The position numbers and the translations under genes are program-made. A DNA stretch of 64,000 bases from Nitrospirota bacterium (GTDB lineage Bacteria > Nitrospirota_A > Leptospirillia > Leptospirillales > Leptospirillaceae), in NCBI GenBank assembly GCA_021838585.1, contig JAKCDE010000003.1, forward strand, positions 62,001-126,000. The letters are read 5' to 3'. Shown here piece after piece: positions 33,878-43,962 of this stretch (position 1 is the first letter of the stretch; every line of letters begins with the position of its first letter). Below the pieces are notes generated by a model that did no database searches, was not told the origin of the DNA, and saw only the letters and a program-made list of their open reading frames with translations.

Positions 33878-34201
33878 TTGAAGGCGGTTCCTCTCACCCG
33901 GTTCCAGATTCAGTCACTTATTGAATCTCCGGGAATAAAGATCGTCTGTCCTTCCTTTGTTCTCCTGTGTCGGCTTTCCCCTGATCAACGCCTTAGCATT
34001 CTCGTAGGGAAAAAACTTGGCAAAGCCGTCTTCAGAAACAGAATCAGACGACGTCTCCGGGAATCCTTTCGCCAAACGACAGGGTTCCCGACCGGTGAGT
34101 ATGCCCTTATGGGACGCACCCCTTCCCGGACTGTTTCCTTTGCGACTCTTCTGGAACAGATGGGTGATGCCTGCAGGACCCTTAACAGGATGAAGGCCTG
34201 A
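33878..34201 (+). CDS. rnpA: Ribonuclease P protein component
   Basis: This basic protein partners with RNase P RNA to mature tRNA 5' ends. The RNR motif is in [20 protein letters not shown] (residues 47-66). 107 residues is normal. The start is TTG, 13 nt after rpmH, with a weak AAGG 8 nt upstream. The N-terminal [10 protein letters not shown] replaces the more usual LTKRxDFQRLF. Confidence 0.93.
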   Translation: MKAVPLTRFQIQSLIESPGIKIVCPSFVLLCRLSPDQRLSILVGKKLGKAVFRNRIRRRLRESFRQTTGFPTGEYALMGRTPSRTVSFATLLEQMGDACRTLNRMKA

Positions 34202-34203
34202 CA

Positions 34204-34398
34204 ATGCAAACCATGATTCGTTTTTACCAGAGGTTTGTCTCTCCCTTTCTTCCACCATCCTGTCGTTTTCATCCAACCTGCTCCGAATATTCGAGGCTGG
34301 CCTTCGAAAAATACACTTTTCCAAAGGCCTTTCTAAAATCCGTCTTCAGGATACTTCGCTGCCACCCTTTTCATCCAGGCGGGATTGACTTTCCCTGA
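34204..34398 (+). CDS. yidD: Membrane protein insertion efficiency factor YidD
   Basis: 64 residues: [53 protein letters not shown] pattern. These are the conserved YidD marks, with three cysteines. It starts 2 nt after rnpA and assists YidC. Confidence 0.95.
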   Translation: MQTMIRFYQRFVSPFLPPSCRFHPTCSEYSRLAFEKYTFPKAFLKSVFRILRCHPFHPGGIDFP

Positions 34399-34432
34399 AC
34401 CCGACCCCTCTCCATGACGGGGTTCCCTTAAC

Positions 34433-36007
34433 GTGAAAGTGGATTTTTCGATGCTCAAAAGAATGTTGCCGCTGATCGCCATCGTTCTGGGATTCAATTT
34501 CCTTCTTTATTATTATTTCTCGACGCACAAACCCGAGCCCCAGACCCATCCCTCCGGAAAAGGGATCATATCCTCCAAGCTCATCTCCGTCCCGATGCTG
34601 AACGACCTTGAGAATGATCTTCTCGTTCTTTCGTCACCGGACCTTAAGCTTTCCTTTTCGAAAAAATCCGGGACAATGACCTCCTGGTCCCTCCCCGGAT
34701 ATCTTGAATCCGACCGAAAAACTCCCGTCAACCTCCTGATGTCCAAACCAGGGTTTGTCGGGGGTGGAATCGTCGTCAAAGATAAAAGCGGGCTTCTTCC
34801 GTTGACTCTCGAATCCCTGACGGTCAATGGAGCCCCTCCGGCCTCTAATCGGGTTTCCCTCTCTTCCAGCAATACGATTCTTGAAGAAAAGTACACCTAT
34901 AACGGCCATACGGCGACCCTGTCCTACAACATTCCCTCCAGGGGATTTAGGGTTTCGGTTCATATTTCGAATCCCGACAAGCTCCCCCTTGTTTTTCTTC
35001 CGGGACTCGATTTTGGTATGACAGACGAAGCCCAGTCCTACGGGACCGAATTTCAGGGTCCCATTTATGGAAACGCCGCAGGGAAACTGAGCGAATTCAA
35101 AAAAGACCAGGCGGAAACATTCGCCCCGGGACTCTTGTCCTGGGTCGGGAATGAAACGAAATACTTCATCGGCTATATTTCCCTTTCCGGACTTCAAACC
35201 ACCACAGAAATCATCAAGGACAAATCCTCTTCCCTCATCCGGCTCGACCTCCCTCCAGGGGACGCGAACTTTTCCATCACGGGGAGCCCCAAACGATACA
35301 GTCTTCTTAAAAATGCCGATCCTGGCCTGATCGATACCGTCGACTTCGGCTGGTTTCTTTTTGGGCGAATTTATCTTGTGAGCTTTCTTGCAAAGTTCCT
35401 ATTCCTGATCCTTTCGAATCTTTATGCCCATATGGCCAATTATGGATTTGCCATCATCATTTTGACGCTCTTCATCAAACTTCTTTTTTCCCCGCTGACC
35501 TATCTCTCCTACCGCTCCATGTTCCAGATGCAGCAGCTTCAGCCCGAAATCAAAAAACTGCAGGCCAAATTCAAAGACGATCGCCAACAACTCAATGCCG
35601 CGATGATGGAGCTTTATAAAGAGCGCCGCATCAATCCGCTCGGGGGATGTCTGCCTGTACTCGTCCAGATTCCTGTATTCGTCGCTCTTTACAATATTCT
35701 TAATAACACCGTTGAACTCCGGCAAGCCCCGTTTCTTCTCTGGATTCATGACCTATCCCAAAAAGATCCTTATTACATTTTTCCGATCATCATGGGAATC
35801 ACGATGATCATACAGACCCGCCTGACCCCATCGACCCCGGACCCCATGCAAAAACGGATCATGATGTTCATGCCGGTTGTTATGACTTTTTTCTTTTTGA
35901 ACTTCCCCTCCGGTCTTGTCCTTTACTGGATTGTCAACAATGTTTTGACAATCGGACAGCAATATTTCACCATGCGATACCTTTTCAAGACCTCCCAGCC
36001 CCGCTAG
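34433..36007 (+). CDS. yidC: Membrane protein insertase YidC
   Basis: 524 residues. An N-terminal anchor (about 12-30) is followed by a large periplasmic domain (about 40-320) and the conserved five-span insertase core: YGFAIIILTLFIKLLFSPLTYLSYRSM, LGGCLPVLVQIPVFVALYN and FFFLNFPSGLVLYWIVNN. The long periplasmic domain is the Gram-negative form. Start is GTG at 34433; the ATG seven codons in is the alternative. It lies 34 nt after yidD. Confidence 0.95.
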   Translation: MKVDFSMLKRMLPLIAIVLGFNFLLYYYFSTHKPEPQTHPSGKGIISSKLISVPMLNDLENDLLVLSSPDLKLSFSKKSGTMTSWSLPGYLESDRKTPVNLLMSKPGFVGGGIVVKDKSGLLPLTLESLTVNGAPPASNRVSLSSSNTILEEKYTYNGHTATLSYNIPSRGFRVSVHISNPDKLPLVFLPGLDFGMTDEAQSYGTEFQGPIYGNAAGKLSEFKKDQAETFAPGLLSWVGNETKYFIGYISLSGLQTTTEIIKDKSSSLIRLDLPPGDANFSITGSPKRYSLLKNADPGLIDTVDFGWFLFGRIYLVSFLAKFLFLILSNLYAHMANYGFAIIILTLFIKLLFSPLTYLSYRSMFQMQQLQPEIKKLQAKFKDDRQQLNAAMMELYKERRINPLGGCLPVLVQIPVFVALYNILNNTVELRQAPFLLWIHDLSQKDPYYIFPIIMGITMIIQTRLTPSTPDPMQKRIMMFMPVVMTFFFLNFPSGLVLYWIVNNVLTIGQQYFTMRYLFKTSQPR

Positions 36008-36028
36008 GATTGGTCTCGGTGACACTTC

Positions 36029-37363
36029 ATGGAACCTGTCGTCGCTCCCGTCACGGTCCTTATTCCCCAACCGGTCGGAATTCTCCGTCTTTCCGGAGAC
36101 AGCCTCTCCGACCGGATCAGGCCTCTCTTTCCCTCGCTTCCCTCCACACTGGAACACCGTCGTATTTACCGGGCCACAGCCTTTGAGGCGGGATCCCCAG
36201 TCGATGAATGCCTTCTTCTTTTCTTTAAGGGACCCCGCTCTTATACCGGGGAGGATGTCATCGAAATCCAGGCTCACGGGAATCCTCACAACATCCGTCA
36301 CCTTCTCTCCCTCCTTCATAGCCATGGCATCCGGCTCGCCAAACCGGGTGAGTTTTCCATGCGGGCATATCAGAACCGTAAAATTTCTCTTCTGAAAGCC
36401 GAATCCCTCCATCGTATGATTTCGGCCCCTTCCTATTCCGACTTTCGGGAGGCGCACCATCACTACGCCTCCTCGGAAAGCCATCCTCTCTATGGGATCC
36501 AGGAAGAATTTCTCAATCTTCTCGCGCTTTTTTTTACGCTTCTCGACCATCCGGAAGGAGAAGAAGAGGCCCTTTCCGATCTCTCCCCCTCCATTCTCCA
36601 AAACCGCCTCCAGACCCTGGACAGATCCATTTCAGAGATCATCACTCTAACGGCCAAGACGAAGAAACATTTCAACGGGTTCAGCGTATTGATTTCCGGT
36701 CATCCAAACTCAGGTAAATCCTCCCTGTTCAATCGGATCCTCAAAGAGAACCGTGCGATTGTCTCTCCTCTTCCCGGAACGACCCGGGATCTTTTGGAGG
36801 GACGTCTCTCCTTTCCCTTTGGAGATCTCGTTCTTCTCGATTCCGCAGGCATTCGCTCCTCGGAAGACACGATCGAACAGGAAGGCATCCGGAGGACCCG
36901 ACGATCACTTTCCCGCGTGGACTGCGTGCTCTGGATCGCCAGTCCAGAATTTCCAAATCCTCCCGCATCCCTTCATTTCCAAAAGGGAGTTCCTGTTTTT
37001 CTTCTCTGGAATAAAGTCGACCTGTCCCTGCCGCCCGATCCCTCCCCCTACGATTATCTTGTGTCGGCGCGGACCCGGAGGGGTCTCTCCTCCCTTTGTG
37101 ACCGCCTTCGCAATCTGGCCGAAAACTATTATTCCTCACTCCCCCCGGGATCCTCCTCCCTCGACTCCGACCGTCAGATCAATATTCTACGACACCTCCG
37201 TTCGGCCATTCGGAATTCCCGGTCTTTTCTCGATTCAGGACGGATCGACGTGGCACTCTCTGCCCTTGAAGAAGGGCGCCGGGTGTTGGAAGATGGGGTG
37301 GGGACCGTTCCCGCATCCGATATTTACGATCGTGTCTTCAACCTTTTCTGTCTAGGGAAATAA
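36029..37363 (+). CDS. mnmE: tRNA modification GTPase MnmE
   Basis: With MnmG this makes the 5-carboxymethylaminomethyl group on U34 of tRNAs. GTPase motifs: G1 GHPNSGKS (224-231), DSAGI and NKVD. The C-terminus FCLGK fits the catalytic FCIGK motif with the Cys intact. The very N-terminus is short: the usual DTIxAxxTPxGxGxIGIIRISG is reduced to [16 protein letters not shown]. The ATG overlaps no gene and is 21 nt after yidC. Confidence 0.93.
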   Translation: MEPVVAPVTVLIPQPVGILRLSGDSLSDRIRPLFPSLPSTLEHRRIYRATAFEAGSPVDECLLLFFKGPRSYTGEDVIEIQAHGNPHNIRHLLSLLHSHGIRLAKPGEFSMRAYQNRKISLLKAESLHRMISAPSYSDFREAHHHYASSESHPLYGIQEEFLNLLALFFTLLDHPEGEEEALSDLSPSILQNRLQTLDRSISEIITLTAKTKKHFNGFSVLISGHPNSGKSSLFNRILKENRAIVSPLPGTTRDLLEGRLSFPFGDLVLLDSAGIRSSEDTIEQEGIRRTRRSLSRVDCVLWIASPEFPNPPASLHFQKGVPVFLLWNKVDLSLPPDPSPYDYLVSARTRRGLSSLCDRLRNLAENYYSSLPPGSSSLDSDRQINILRHLRSAIRNSRSFLDSGRIDVALSALEEGRRVLEDGVGTVPASDIYDRVFNLFCLGK

Positions 37364-37367
37364 TCTC

Positions 37368-39209
37368 ATGGGTCTCTTCAATCCAGCCACGTTTGATGTG
37401 ATTGTCATCGGAGGCGGTCACGCCGGAATCGAAGCCGCCTACGCCGCTGCACGCATGGGTCAGCGCACCCTTCTCGTCACGATGCATCTTGATCTCGTCG
37501 GACAGATGTCCTGCAATCCCTCAGTCGGAGGGATCGGCAAAGGACATCTTGTTCGGGAGATCGATGCCATGGGGGGCGCCATGGGTGAATTGGCAGACCG
37601 CTCAGGGATTCAGTTCAAGATGCTCAATACCCGCAAGGGAGCCGCCGTTCAGGCCATCCGTGCCCAATGTGACAGATCCCGTTACCGGGCCGAAGCCCGA
37701 AAGCTTCTGGACAGCCAGCCCTTCCTCTTTCTCAGGCAGGGGGAGATCGTCGATCTCGGGTTGGTCAACGACACGATCGACCATATTGTTCTTCAGGACG
37801 GCTCACGAATTCAGGGTCGGTCGATTGTTCTGACAACTGGGACCTTCCTGAACGGGCGCCTTCATGTAGGTCTGGATGCGACCTCCGGAGGCAGGGGGGG
37901 CGAACGGGCGACAACCGGCCTCTCCACCGTTCTCCCCGACAAATGCGGTCTCTTGCTCGGGCGGATGAAGACAGGGACGCCTCCACGGCTGCTTGGACGG
38001 TCCATCGCCTTTGAGCGTATGACTCCCCAACCCGGCGACGAACCCATTCCTTTCTTTTCTCTCTACTCGACTCCGGAATCCCTTTTTTACGGAGGGTCCC
38101 AAAGACCCTGCTTTCTCACCTCGACGACCGACAGGACCCGGGAGATCATCGAAAAGAATCTGGACCGCTCTCCCCTCTACAGTGGAAAAATTCACGGCAT
38201 CGGTCCCCGATACTGTCCTTCCATCGAAGACAAGATCGTCAAGTTTCCCCATCGCGCATCGCACCACATCTTTGTCGAACCGGAAGGCATTGATGTCGAC
38301 GAATACTATCCCAACGGAATCTCCACGAGTTTGCCCCTCGATGTCCAGGAAAAGATCGTCTCATCCATTCCCGGCCTCGAGGAGGCTGTCATCCTTCGAC
38401 CGGGATATGCCGTCGAATACGATTTCGTCTTCCCGGACCAACTCGATCACACTCTTCGTGCAAAAAATATAACCAATCTTTTTCTTGCCGGGCAAATCAA
38501 CGGCACAACCGGTTATGAAGAAGCGGCAGCCCAGGGTCTTGTTGCCGGCACCAATGCCGCCTTGTCTGCCTCCGGTCGCCCATCCTGGGCTCCAGACCGT
38601 CAGAGCTCCTATCTGGGGGTTATGGTCGACGATCTCGTCACCCACAGCGTTGATGAACCCTACCGGATGTTTACAAGCCGGGCCGAAAACAGGCTTTACA
38701 TCCGGAACGACAACGCCGCTGAACGCCTCTCCCCCCAGGCCCTTCTGCTAGGCCTCCTCCCTCCCCATAAAGAGGAGGAATATTCCCGCAGGGAATCTTT
38801 TCACCGAACTCTCAGGACCACCCTTTCATCGACCCGGAAGGAGGGAAAATCACTCCTCGACCACCTTCGGTCTCCGGACTGTTCTCTGGCTTCGCTGATC
38901 GCTGAAGAGTTTCCGGATCATTTGTCTGACGTCCCCGTATCCTGGCTTTCTTCTCTTGAGCAGGAGGTCAAATATGAGGGATATGTCAGAATCTCCAACG
39001 ACCGCTGGAACAGGATGGAAGATCTTCCGATTCCCCCTGAGATTTTCGAACAGGAGCTGCCCGGCATTTCGCGGGAAGTCCACCACCGTCTCAGGAAGGA
39101 ACGCCCCTCACGACTTTCGGAGGCCCAATCACTCCGAGGCATTACGCCGGGATCGATCGACCTTCTTCGAATTTCCATCCTTAAATTTCAGCAAAAAATC
39201 CGTTCATGA
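37368..39209 (+). CDS. mnmG: tRNA uridine-5-carboxymethylaminomethyl modification enzyme MnmG
   Basis: This FAD-dependent partner of MnmE has the dinucleotide-binding GGGHAG at residues 15-20, then [24 protein letters not shown] (about 46-69), [14 protein letters not shown] and [23 protein letters not shown]. The 613-residue length is normal. Four bases separate it from mnmE, and its stop overlaps the rsmG ATG (ATGA). Confidence 0.96.
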   Translation: MGLFNPATFDVIVIGGGHAGIEAAYAAARMGQRTLLVTMHLDLVGQMSCNPSVGGIGKGHLVREIDAMGGAMGELADRSGIQFKMLNTRKGAAVQAIRAQCDRSRYRAEARKLLDSQPFLFLRQGEIVDLGLVNDTIDHIVLQDGSRIQGRSIVLTTGTFLNGRLHVGLDATSGGRGGERATTGLSTVLPDKCGLLLGRMKTGTPPRLLGRSIAFERMTPQPGDEPIPFFSLYSTPESLFYGGSQRPCFLTSTTDRTREIIEKNLDRSPLYSGKIHGIGPRYCPSIEDKIVKFPHRASHHIFVEPEGIDVDEYYPNGISTSLPLDVQEKIVSSIPGLEEAVILRPGYAVEYDFVFPDQLDHTLRAKNITNLFLAGQINGTTGYEEAAAQGLVAGTNAALSASGRPSWAPDRQSSYLGVMVDDLVTHSVDEPYRMFTSRAENRLYIRNDNAAERLSPQALLLGLLPPHKEEEYSRRESFHRTLRTTLSSTRKEGKSLLDHLRSPDCSLASLIAEEFPDHLSDVPVSWLSSLEQEVKYEGYVRISNDRWNRMEDLPIPPEIFEQELPGISREVHHRLRKERPSRLSEAQSLRGITPGSIDLLRISILKFQQKIRS

Positions 39210-39802
39210 ATGTTGAATTCGATTATGGAAAAATTCCGCTTTCTGCCTCTGTTCTTGAAAAATTTGATCTTTATGCCGCACTCCTTCTGGAGTGGAACAA
39301 GAAAATCCGCCTGACGGGGTACAGCACCCTGAAGGAGGTCCGAAACCATCTCATTCTGGATGCCCTACTCGCTTTCGAACTTTTACGGGAGCGCCTCCCG
39401 CCCGAAATCATCGACTTCGGCTCCGGGAACGGATCTCCCGGACTGCTCTTTGCACTCCTTGCCCCCTCCTGCCAATTCACCCTCCTTGAACGGGTCACAA
39501 AAAAAAGAATTTTCATCGAATACGCCGCCTCCCGGCTCCAGATTGCCAACATTCGGACCTTTCCTTCCCTAACACATTCCATCGAATCTCCCTTTATTCT
39601 CATGAAGGCCATCACCCTCGGCGATCTCTTCTCCGACCGGCTCATCCAAAAACACGCCTCACCCCCTTACACACTCTTTCGATTCGGACATGATTCTCAT
39701 CCTGCTTGCATTCCCATTTCCTCCTATGCCATAACAGGGGGCATCGATTCATGGGGAGAAACGAAGACGATTTCCCTCTCGGAGTCCATTTTCCAAGGCT
39801 AA
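39206..39802 (+). CDS. rsmG: 16S rRNA (guanine-527-N7)-methyltransferase RsmG-like
   Basis: 198 residues. RsmG marks: [24 protein letters not shown] (about 18-41), the SAM loop [15 protein letters not shown] and [15 protein letters not shown]. The second half (after about residue 125) is divergent: the usual region with the V-tSRA block and P.KA segment is hard to find. The name rests on the N-terminal half plus the mnmE-mnmG-rsmG-parA order. ATGA overlap with mnmG. Confidence 0.85.
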   Translation: MNVEFDYGKIPLSASVLEKFDLYAALLLEWNKKIRLTGYSTLKEVRNHLILDALLAFELLRERLPPEIIDFGSGNGSPGLLFALLAPSCQFTLLERVTKKRIFIEYAASRLQIANIRTFPSLTHSIESPFILMKAITLGDLFSDRLIQKHASPPYTLFRFGHDSHPACIPISSYAITGGIDSWGETKTISLSESIFQG

Positions 39803-39810
39803 TTTCCAAA

Positions 39811-39826
39811 TGTTCCACGTGGAACA
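39811..39826. promoter_or_regulatory. parS centromere site
   Basis: TGTTCCACGTGGAACA is a perfect 16-bp palindrome, matching the parS consensus (TGTTTCACGTGAAACA) except for a symmetric change already known in other bacteria. It lies 19 nt before the parA ATG, where ParB would load and could also repress parAB. Confidence 0.95.
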
Positions 39827-39844
39827 TTTTCATGGAGAACCCAA

Positions 39845-40615
39845 ATGACACGCATCGTAGCGATCGCGAATCAAAAAGGAGGGGTAGGCAAAACGACGAC
39901 AACAATCAATCTCGCCGCCTCTTTGGCAGTCGAGGAGAAAAAGATTCTTGTCATCGATCTGGACCCCCAGTCAAACACCTCGAGCGGCATGGGGATACAG
40001 GCGGGAGCCCCTCCCAGATCTTCTTACGAGCTCATGTCAGGAAAGTACACATTCCAGGAATTGGTCCAATCGACTGACCTTCCCTTCCTCAGCGCAATCC
40101 CATGTTCGGTCGCCATGGCAGGATTCGAACCGGAGGCGGCCACCATCGATGCGGGGATCCGCCATCGCATCCTGAAAGATTCCCTCCCGGAATCAGAGAT
40201 CTCTGCATACGAATACATCCTTCTCGACTGCCCTCCCTCGCTCGGATTTATTACCCTGAATGCACTGGTGGCAGCCCATTCCGTTCTCATTCCGGTTCAA
40301 TGCGAGTATTTTGCTCTTGAAGGTCTAGGTCAGTTGATGAAAACGATGGAACGGGTCAAGCACCGCTGGAACGAAACCCTATCGATCGAGGGAATTCTGC
40401 CGACGATGTTCGACAAGAGGAACAGACTGAGCGCATCGGTTTTGGACGAACTCCGTAAACATTTCCCCAAGGATGTCTTTTCAAGCACCATCCCTCGAAA
40501 CGTGACTCTAGGGGAAGCTCCCAGCCACGGAAAGCCGGCCATCCTCTATGATGTGATGTCGAAGGGCGCCCAATCCTACATGAGCCTTGCGAAGGAGATA
40601 CTGGCCTATGGCTAA
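39845..40615 (+). CDS. parA: Chromosome-partitioning ATPase ParA (Soj)
   Basis: This 256-residue deviant Walker ATPase pulls the ParB-parS complex. KGGVGKTT at residues 11-18, the DLDPQSN motif near 39 and DCPPSLGFIT near 121 are all standard. It belongs to the chromosomal type, which lacks the N-terminal HTH of plasmid ParA. parS lies immediately upstream and parB overlaps by 8 nt. Confidence 0.96.
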   Translation: MTRIVAIANQKGGVGKTTTTINLAASLAVEEKKILVIDLDPQSNTSSGMGIQAGAPPRSSYELMSGKYTFQELVQSTDLPFLSAIPCSVAMAGFEPEAATIDAGIRHRILKDSLPESEISAYEYILLDCPPSLGFITLNALVAAHSVLIPVQCEYFALEGLGQLMKTMERVKHRWNETLSIEGILPTMFDKRNRLSASVLDELRKHFPKDVFSSTIPRNVTLGEAPSHGKPAILYDVMSKGAQSYMSLAKEILAYG

Positions 40616-41474
40616 GATCAGTCTGGGACGCGGAATCGATTCCCTTTACGGAGAAGAACCCCGCGAAGAACCGTCTTCTTCAATTCCGGTGGCCTCAATT
40701 CACCCCAACCCCTACCAGCCGAGAAAATCCTTTTCCCCGGAAGCATTGGAAGAACTGGCCACATCAATGAAGCGACACGGCCTACTGCACCCTGTCATGG
40801 TGATGAAAAAAGGGGCCGGCTATACTCTCGTTTCAGGAGAAAGGCGACTCAGGGCGGCTGAATCACTCGGATGGACCGATATCCCCGCCATCATCAAAAA
40901 CTTCACGGACCAGGATCTCCTTGAAATCGCCTTGGTCGAGAACCTCAAAAGGAGCGATCTCAACCCGATTGAAATCGCAACAGGATTGAAGCGGCTCTCC
41001 GAGGAATTTCATTGGACCCAGGAAAACCTCTCGGAATATATCGGCTTCAAGAGATCAACCGTCGCGAACTATCTTCGGATCCTTGACCTCCAGCCGGATG
41101 TCATTACGGCAGTGACATTGGGACAGGTCACATTTGGCCATGCCAAGGTTCTCTCCCCTCTCCCCGCAGAAGAACAGGTTCGATGGATGAAGGAGATCAT
41201 TGCGAAAGATCTCTCGATAAGGGGGCTGGAGGAACGCCTCGCAAAAAGACTGAAGAAACGAAATGAGCCGAAAGACGAATCGATGATCGACTGGATTCGG
41301 GAGAACAATCAGTCCCTCGAGCGCTCCATCCCTTGCAAGGCCCGGATCACAAAACAAAAAAAAGGGTGGAAGGTCGAGCTCAGTTTTAATAAGATGGAAG
41401 GACTCGAAGCCATGGTCACCCGCCTCGCGGACAATGCGGAAGAAAAACAGGAAGGATTTCTGGATGAGAAATAG
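40608..41474 (+). CDS. parB: Chromosome-partitioning protein ParB (Spo0J)
   Basis: About 288 residues. The ParB/Srx CTPase domain carries IHPNPYQPRKSF, GERRLRAAESLGW and ENLKRSDLNPIEIA; the helix-turn-helix (about 130-160, YIGFKRSTVANYLRILDL) binds parS; the C-terminus is the dimerisation domain. GAAGGAG lies 10 nt before the ATG, inside parA. The stop overlaps the bactofilin gene by 11 nt. Confidence 0.95.
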   Translation: MAKISLGRGIDSLYGEEPREEPSSSIPVASIHPNPYQPRKSFSPEALEELATSMKRHGLLHPVMVMKKGAGYTLVSGERRLRAAESLGWTDIPAIIKNFTDQDLLEIALVENLKRSDLNPIEIATGLKRLSEEFHWTQENLSEYIGFKRSTVANYLRILDLQPDVITAVTLGQVTFGHAKVLSPLPAEEQVRWMKEIIAKDLSIRGLEERLAKRLKKRNEPKDESMIDWIRENNQSLERSIPCKARITKQKKGWKVELSFNKMEGLEAMVTRLADNAEEKQEGFLDEK

Positions 41475-41850
41475 CGGACAGGACGGTTCAAAAGGGAACA
41501 TTATCGCCTTCCTCGGGAAGGAAACACTCTTCCGGGGCTACCTTCAGTTCGAAGGAACCGTCCGGATCGATGGAGTTCTCGAAGGAGAAATTCATTCGAA
41601 AAACACTCTGATCATTGGAGATGGCGCCACAATCACCGGAACGATCAATGTCGGAAAGGTGGTTTGCGGCGGAACGGTCTCGGGAAAGATCCAGGCGACC
41701 GATTCGATCCAGTTTGTGAAGCCATCCAATATCCGGGGAGAAATAAAAACGCCTGCCCTGGTCATCGAGGAGGGAGTCATTTTCAACGGACAGTGCGAAA
41801 TGGACACCGGAGTCCGAAAAGGACCGGAGGGCGCTGGAACCGGTGAATAA
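41464..41850 (+). CDS. Bactofilin family cytoskeletal protein
   Basis: This 128-residue bactofilin polymerises into filaments. The repeating beta-helix units are visible: GYLQFEGTVRIDGVLEGEI, LIIGDGATITGTINVGKVVCGGTVSGKI and SNIRGEIKTPALVIEEGVIF. The ATG at 41464 has AAGGA 7 nt upstream, inside the end of parB, so it is coupled to parAB. In some bacteria bactofilins scaffold the ParABS system, which fits this position. The stop overlaps mnmA by 8 nt. Confidence 0.9.
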   Translation: MRNSGQDGSKGNIIAFLGKETLFRGYLQFEGTVRIDGVLEGEIHSKNTLIIGDGATITGTINVGKVVCGGTVSGKIQATDSIQFVKPSNIRGEIKTPALVIEEGVIFNGQCEMDTGVRKGPEGAGTGE

Positions 41851-42925
41851 CAAAAAGGTTCTGGTGGGCCTGAGCGGCGGGATCGATTCCGCGGTCTCGG
41901 CATGGCTTCTCAAACGTAAGGGCTATGAAGTCCTTGGCGTGGTCCTGAGGCTTTGGGAAAACGAAACAGACAACGATCGGCCCTGGACTGAAAGGACCTG
42001 CTGTCACGTTCCCATGGTCTCCTATTTGTGCGATCGCATTCTGGACATCCCTCTGATAATCCATGATTCGGCAAAGGATTTTCAGGAAAGGGTCGTGAAC
42101 CGTTTTAAAGAGGGTTACGCCTCCGGAACCACTCCAAACCCCTGCACATCCTGCAACGCCGACATCAAAATCAGGACGCTCCTCGATATCGCCCGGGATC
42201 ATGACATTCCGTCCATCGCCACAGGCCACTATGCCGCATGGAGTCATTCGCAAGACTACGATCGGACGGGGCTACAAATAAGTCCCGACAAACAGAAAGA
42301 CCAATCCTATTTTCTTTCTAGAACGGAAGGGATCACCCCGGATAATTTTTTGCTCCCCTTGGGAGAAAAAACAAAGAATGAGGTCAGGGACCTCGCATTG
42401 AAGGCCGGTTTCCCTGTTTCCGGAATGCTGGAAAACCAGGAGGCATGCTTTGTATCCGAAAAAAGAGTGACGGAATACCTCGATCCTCGAAAGTCGAACG
42501 ACCCTGGTCAGGACTCCTGGACGGCCGTGACAACAGCCGGAAAAATCCTGGGATCCCTGAGGACAGGAATCGGGCTGACACGGGGCCAGAGAAGGGGGCA
42601 CGGGATCGCCGGCGGGGACCGTCTGTATATCCTGTCCGTAAACCCCGTGAAAAAAGAAGTCCTGATGGGGTCGAGAAACGAACTCCTAAGACGGACATTC
42701 GAAATAGATGAACCCCAGGGGATCATGGCCACAGGTTTTCCAAAGCCCCTCCCCCCGCTTTATGTCCGTTTCCGCTCAACCATGGGGCTGGTTCCCTGTC
42801 AGCCCCACCCGTCCGCCTCACAAACGTTCGTCCTCGATGACCCCCACGACGGGATCGTCTCAGGACAGATCGCCGCATTTTATGACAAGGTCGGCATCCT
42901 GATCGGTTCAGGTCGGCTTGTCTAA
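41843..42925 (+). CDS. mnmA: tRNA-specific 2-thiouridylase MnmA
   Basis: This enzyme thiolates U34 of Lys, Glu and Gln tRNAs. PP-loop SGGIDSA at 11-17, the TPNPCTSCNADIK segment (first active Cys, about 97-109) and ENQEACFVSEK (second active Cys, about 195) are present, then the C-terminal beta-barrel. 360 residues is normal. Start is GTG at 41843, overlapping the bactofilin gene. It acts on the same U34 as MnmE/MnmG, all encoded within 7 kb. Confidence 0.94.
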   Translation: MNNKKVLVGLSGGIDSAVSAWLLKRKGYEVLGVVLRLWENETDNDRPWTERTCCHVPMVSYLCDRILDIPLIIHDSAKDFQERVVNRFKEGYASGTTPNPCTSCNADIKIRTLLDIARDHDIPSIATGHYAAWSHSQDYDRTGLQISPDKQKDQSYFLSRTEGITPDNFLLPLGEKTKNEVRDLALKAGFPVSGMLENQEACFVSEKRVTEYLDPRKSNDPGQDSWTAVTTAGKILGSLRTGIGLTRGQRRGHGIAGGDRLYILSVNPVKKEVLMGSRNELLRRTFEIDEPQGIMATGFPKPLPPLYVRFRSTMGLVPCQPHPSASQTFVLDDPHDGIVSGQIAAFYDKVGILIGSGRLV

Positions 42926-42958
42926 AAAATTCAAAACACCATCCCCCCCGAGCCCCCC

Positions 42959-43750
42959 ATGACCGAAAGATTCAAGGAACTCCTCTTTCTCGATGTGGAA
43001 ACAACGGGACTTCTCATGCATCCTTCCGCGCGAATTGTCGAAATCAGCATTTCGGTGTGGTCGGAAGAAGGCCATGTGCGGCGACATACCTCCCTGATCA
43101 ATCCCCAGGACCCGATCCCCCCCCTCTACACGGCCATTCACGGGATCGATGACGCCATGGTTCGCGATGCCCCGACATTCTCCGAATATTGGCGGGAAAT
43201 GAAAGATTTTTTCGGTGAGAAAACGGTGATCGCGCATAACCTGTCTTTCGACATGGGAATGATGAACAGGGAAATCATGAGACTCGACCAGACCCCTCTT
43301 GGCAATCCCGGAATCGATACTGTCCCGGTCTTGAAAAAGCTGCTGCCGGAACAAAAAAATCACAAACTCCGAAACCTCGCATCGGCTTTGGGAGTGCAAC
43401 ATCACAATATCCACCGGGCGGAGGATGATGTCATGGCCCTCGAGGAGGTTCTGGCGATCGCCATGAAAAAGCCGGTCGAATTCCTCACAGGAGAGATAGG
43501 GGTTGATCTCGCTCTTTGGGGAGGGCTCGCCTCCCACCGATATTTCAGGGATAGTCTCTGGTGGGCTCAGCAAATGGGATCAGGGATCTCGCTGATCGTC
43601 GCACGATCGACCAGAGAAGCGGCAACAGAATTGCGCCTGGAAGAAATCCGGCTCGACAATCCGGGATTCACCGCAAAAAGGTTGGGCGAATACAGGGAAA
43701 AGGGAAGATATCCTCTCTCCTGGGCTGAGGTCTACCGTATTATCCCATGA
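42959..43750 (+). CDS. DEDDh 3'-5' exonuclease (DnaQ/PolC-like)
   Basis: 263 residues. The exonuclease motifs are in order: FLDVETTG (ExoI, about 9-16), AHNLSFDMG (ExoII, about 95-103) and HRAEDDVMAL (ExoIIIe, about 152-161) with the catalytic His. A C-terminal region of about 90 residues of unknown fold follows. It may be a proofreading epsilon subunit or a stand-alone DNA/RNA exonuclease; I cannot distinguish. It starts 33 nt after mnmA. Confidence 0.85.
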   Translation: MTERFKELLFLDVETTGLLMHPSARIVEISISVWSEEGHVRRHTSLINPQDPIPPLYTAIHGIDDAMVRDAPTFSEYWREMKDFFGEKTVIAHNLSFDMGMMNREIMRLDQTPLGNPGIDTVPVLKKLLPEQKNHKLRNLASALGVQHHNIHRAEDDVMALEEVLAIAMKKPVEFLTGEIGVDLALWGGLASHRYFRDSLWWAQQMGSGISLIVARSTREAATELRLEEIRLDNPGFTAKRLGEYREKGRYPLSWAEVYRIIP

Positions 43751-43808
43751 CAATGCGAGTAGGAGAGAGCGATTTGTGCTAAGATACCAGAGTGAGCGCA
43801 GAAGGGAG

Positions 43809-43883
43809 TGGTGGGCGATACAGGTTTCGAACCTGTGACCCCTGCCGTGTGAAGGCAGTGCTCTACCGCTGAGCTAATCGCCC
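43809..43883 (-). tRNA. tRNA-Val (anticodon CAC)
   Basis: The cloverleaf is clear: acceptor arms GGGCGAT/ATCGCCC, D arm GCTC...GAGC, anticodon stem CTGCC/GGCAG with loop TTCACAC (anticodon CAC, reading GUG), T arm CAGGTTCGAACCTG and an encoded CCA. A strong promoter lies just upstream. Confidence 0.97.
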
Positions 43884-43898
43884 GATCGGGAAGACCTG

Positions 43899-43927
43899 AT
43901 TCTAGAGTAAACCTGACTGATTATCAA
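43899..43927 (-). promoter_or_regulatory. Promoter of tRNA-Val
   Basis: On the minus strand, TTGATA (43927-43922) and TAGAAT (43904-43899) are spaced exactly 17 nt. Transcription would start about 8 nt before the mature tRNA 5' end. Confidence 0.75.
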
Positions 43928-43962
43928 GAGATTCGTATCTCCCTCCCAGACAAGGAGCCTTT

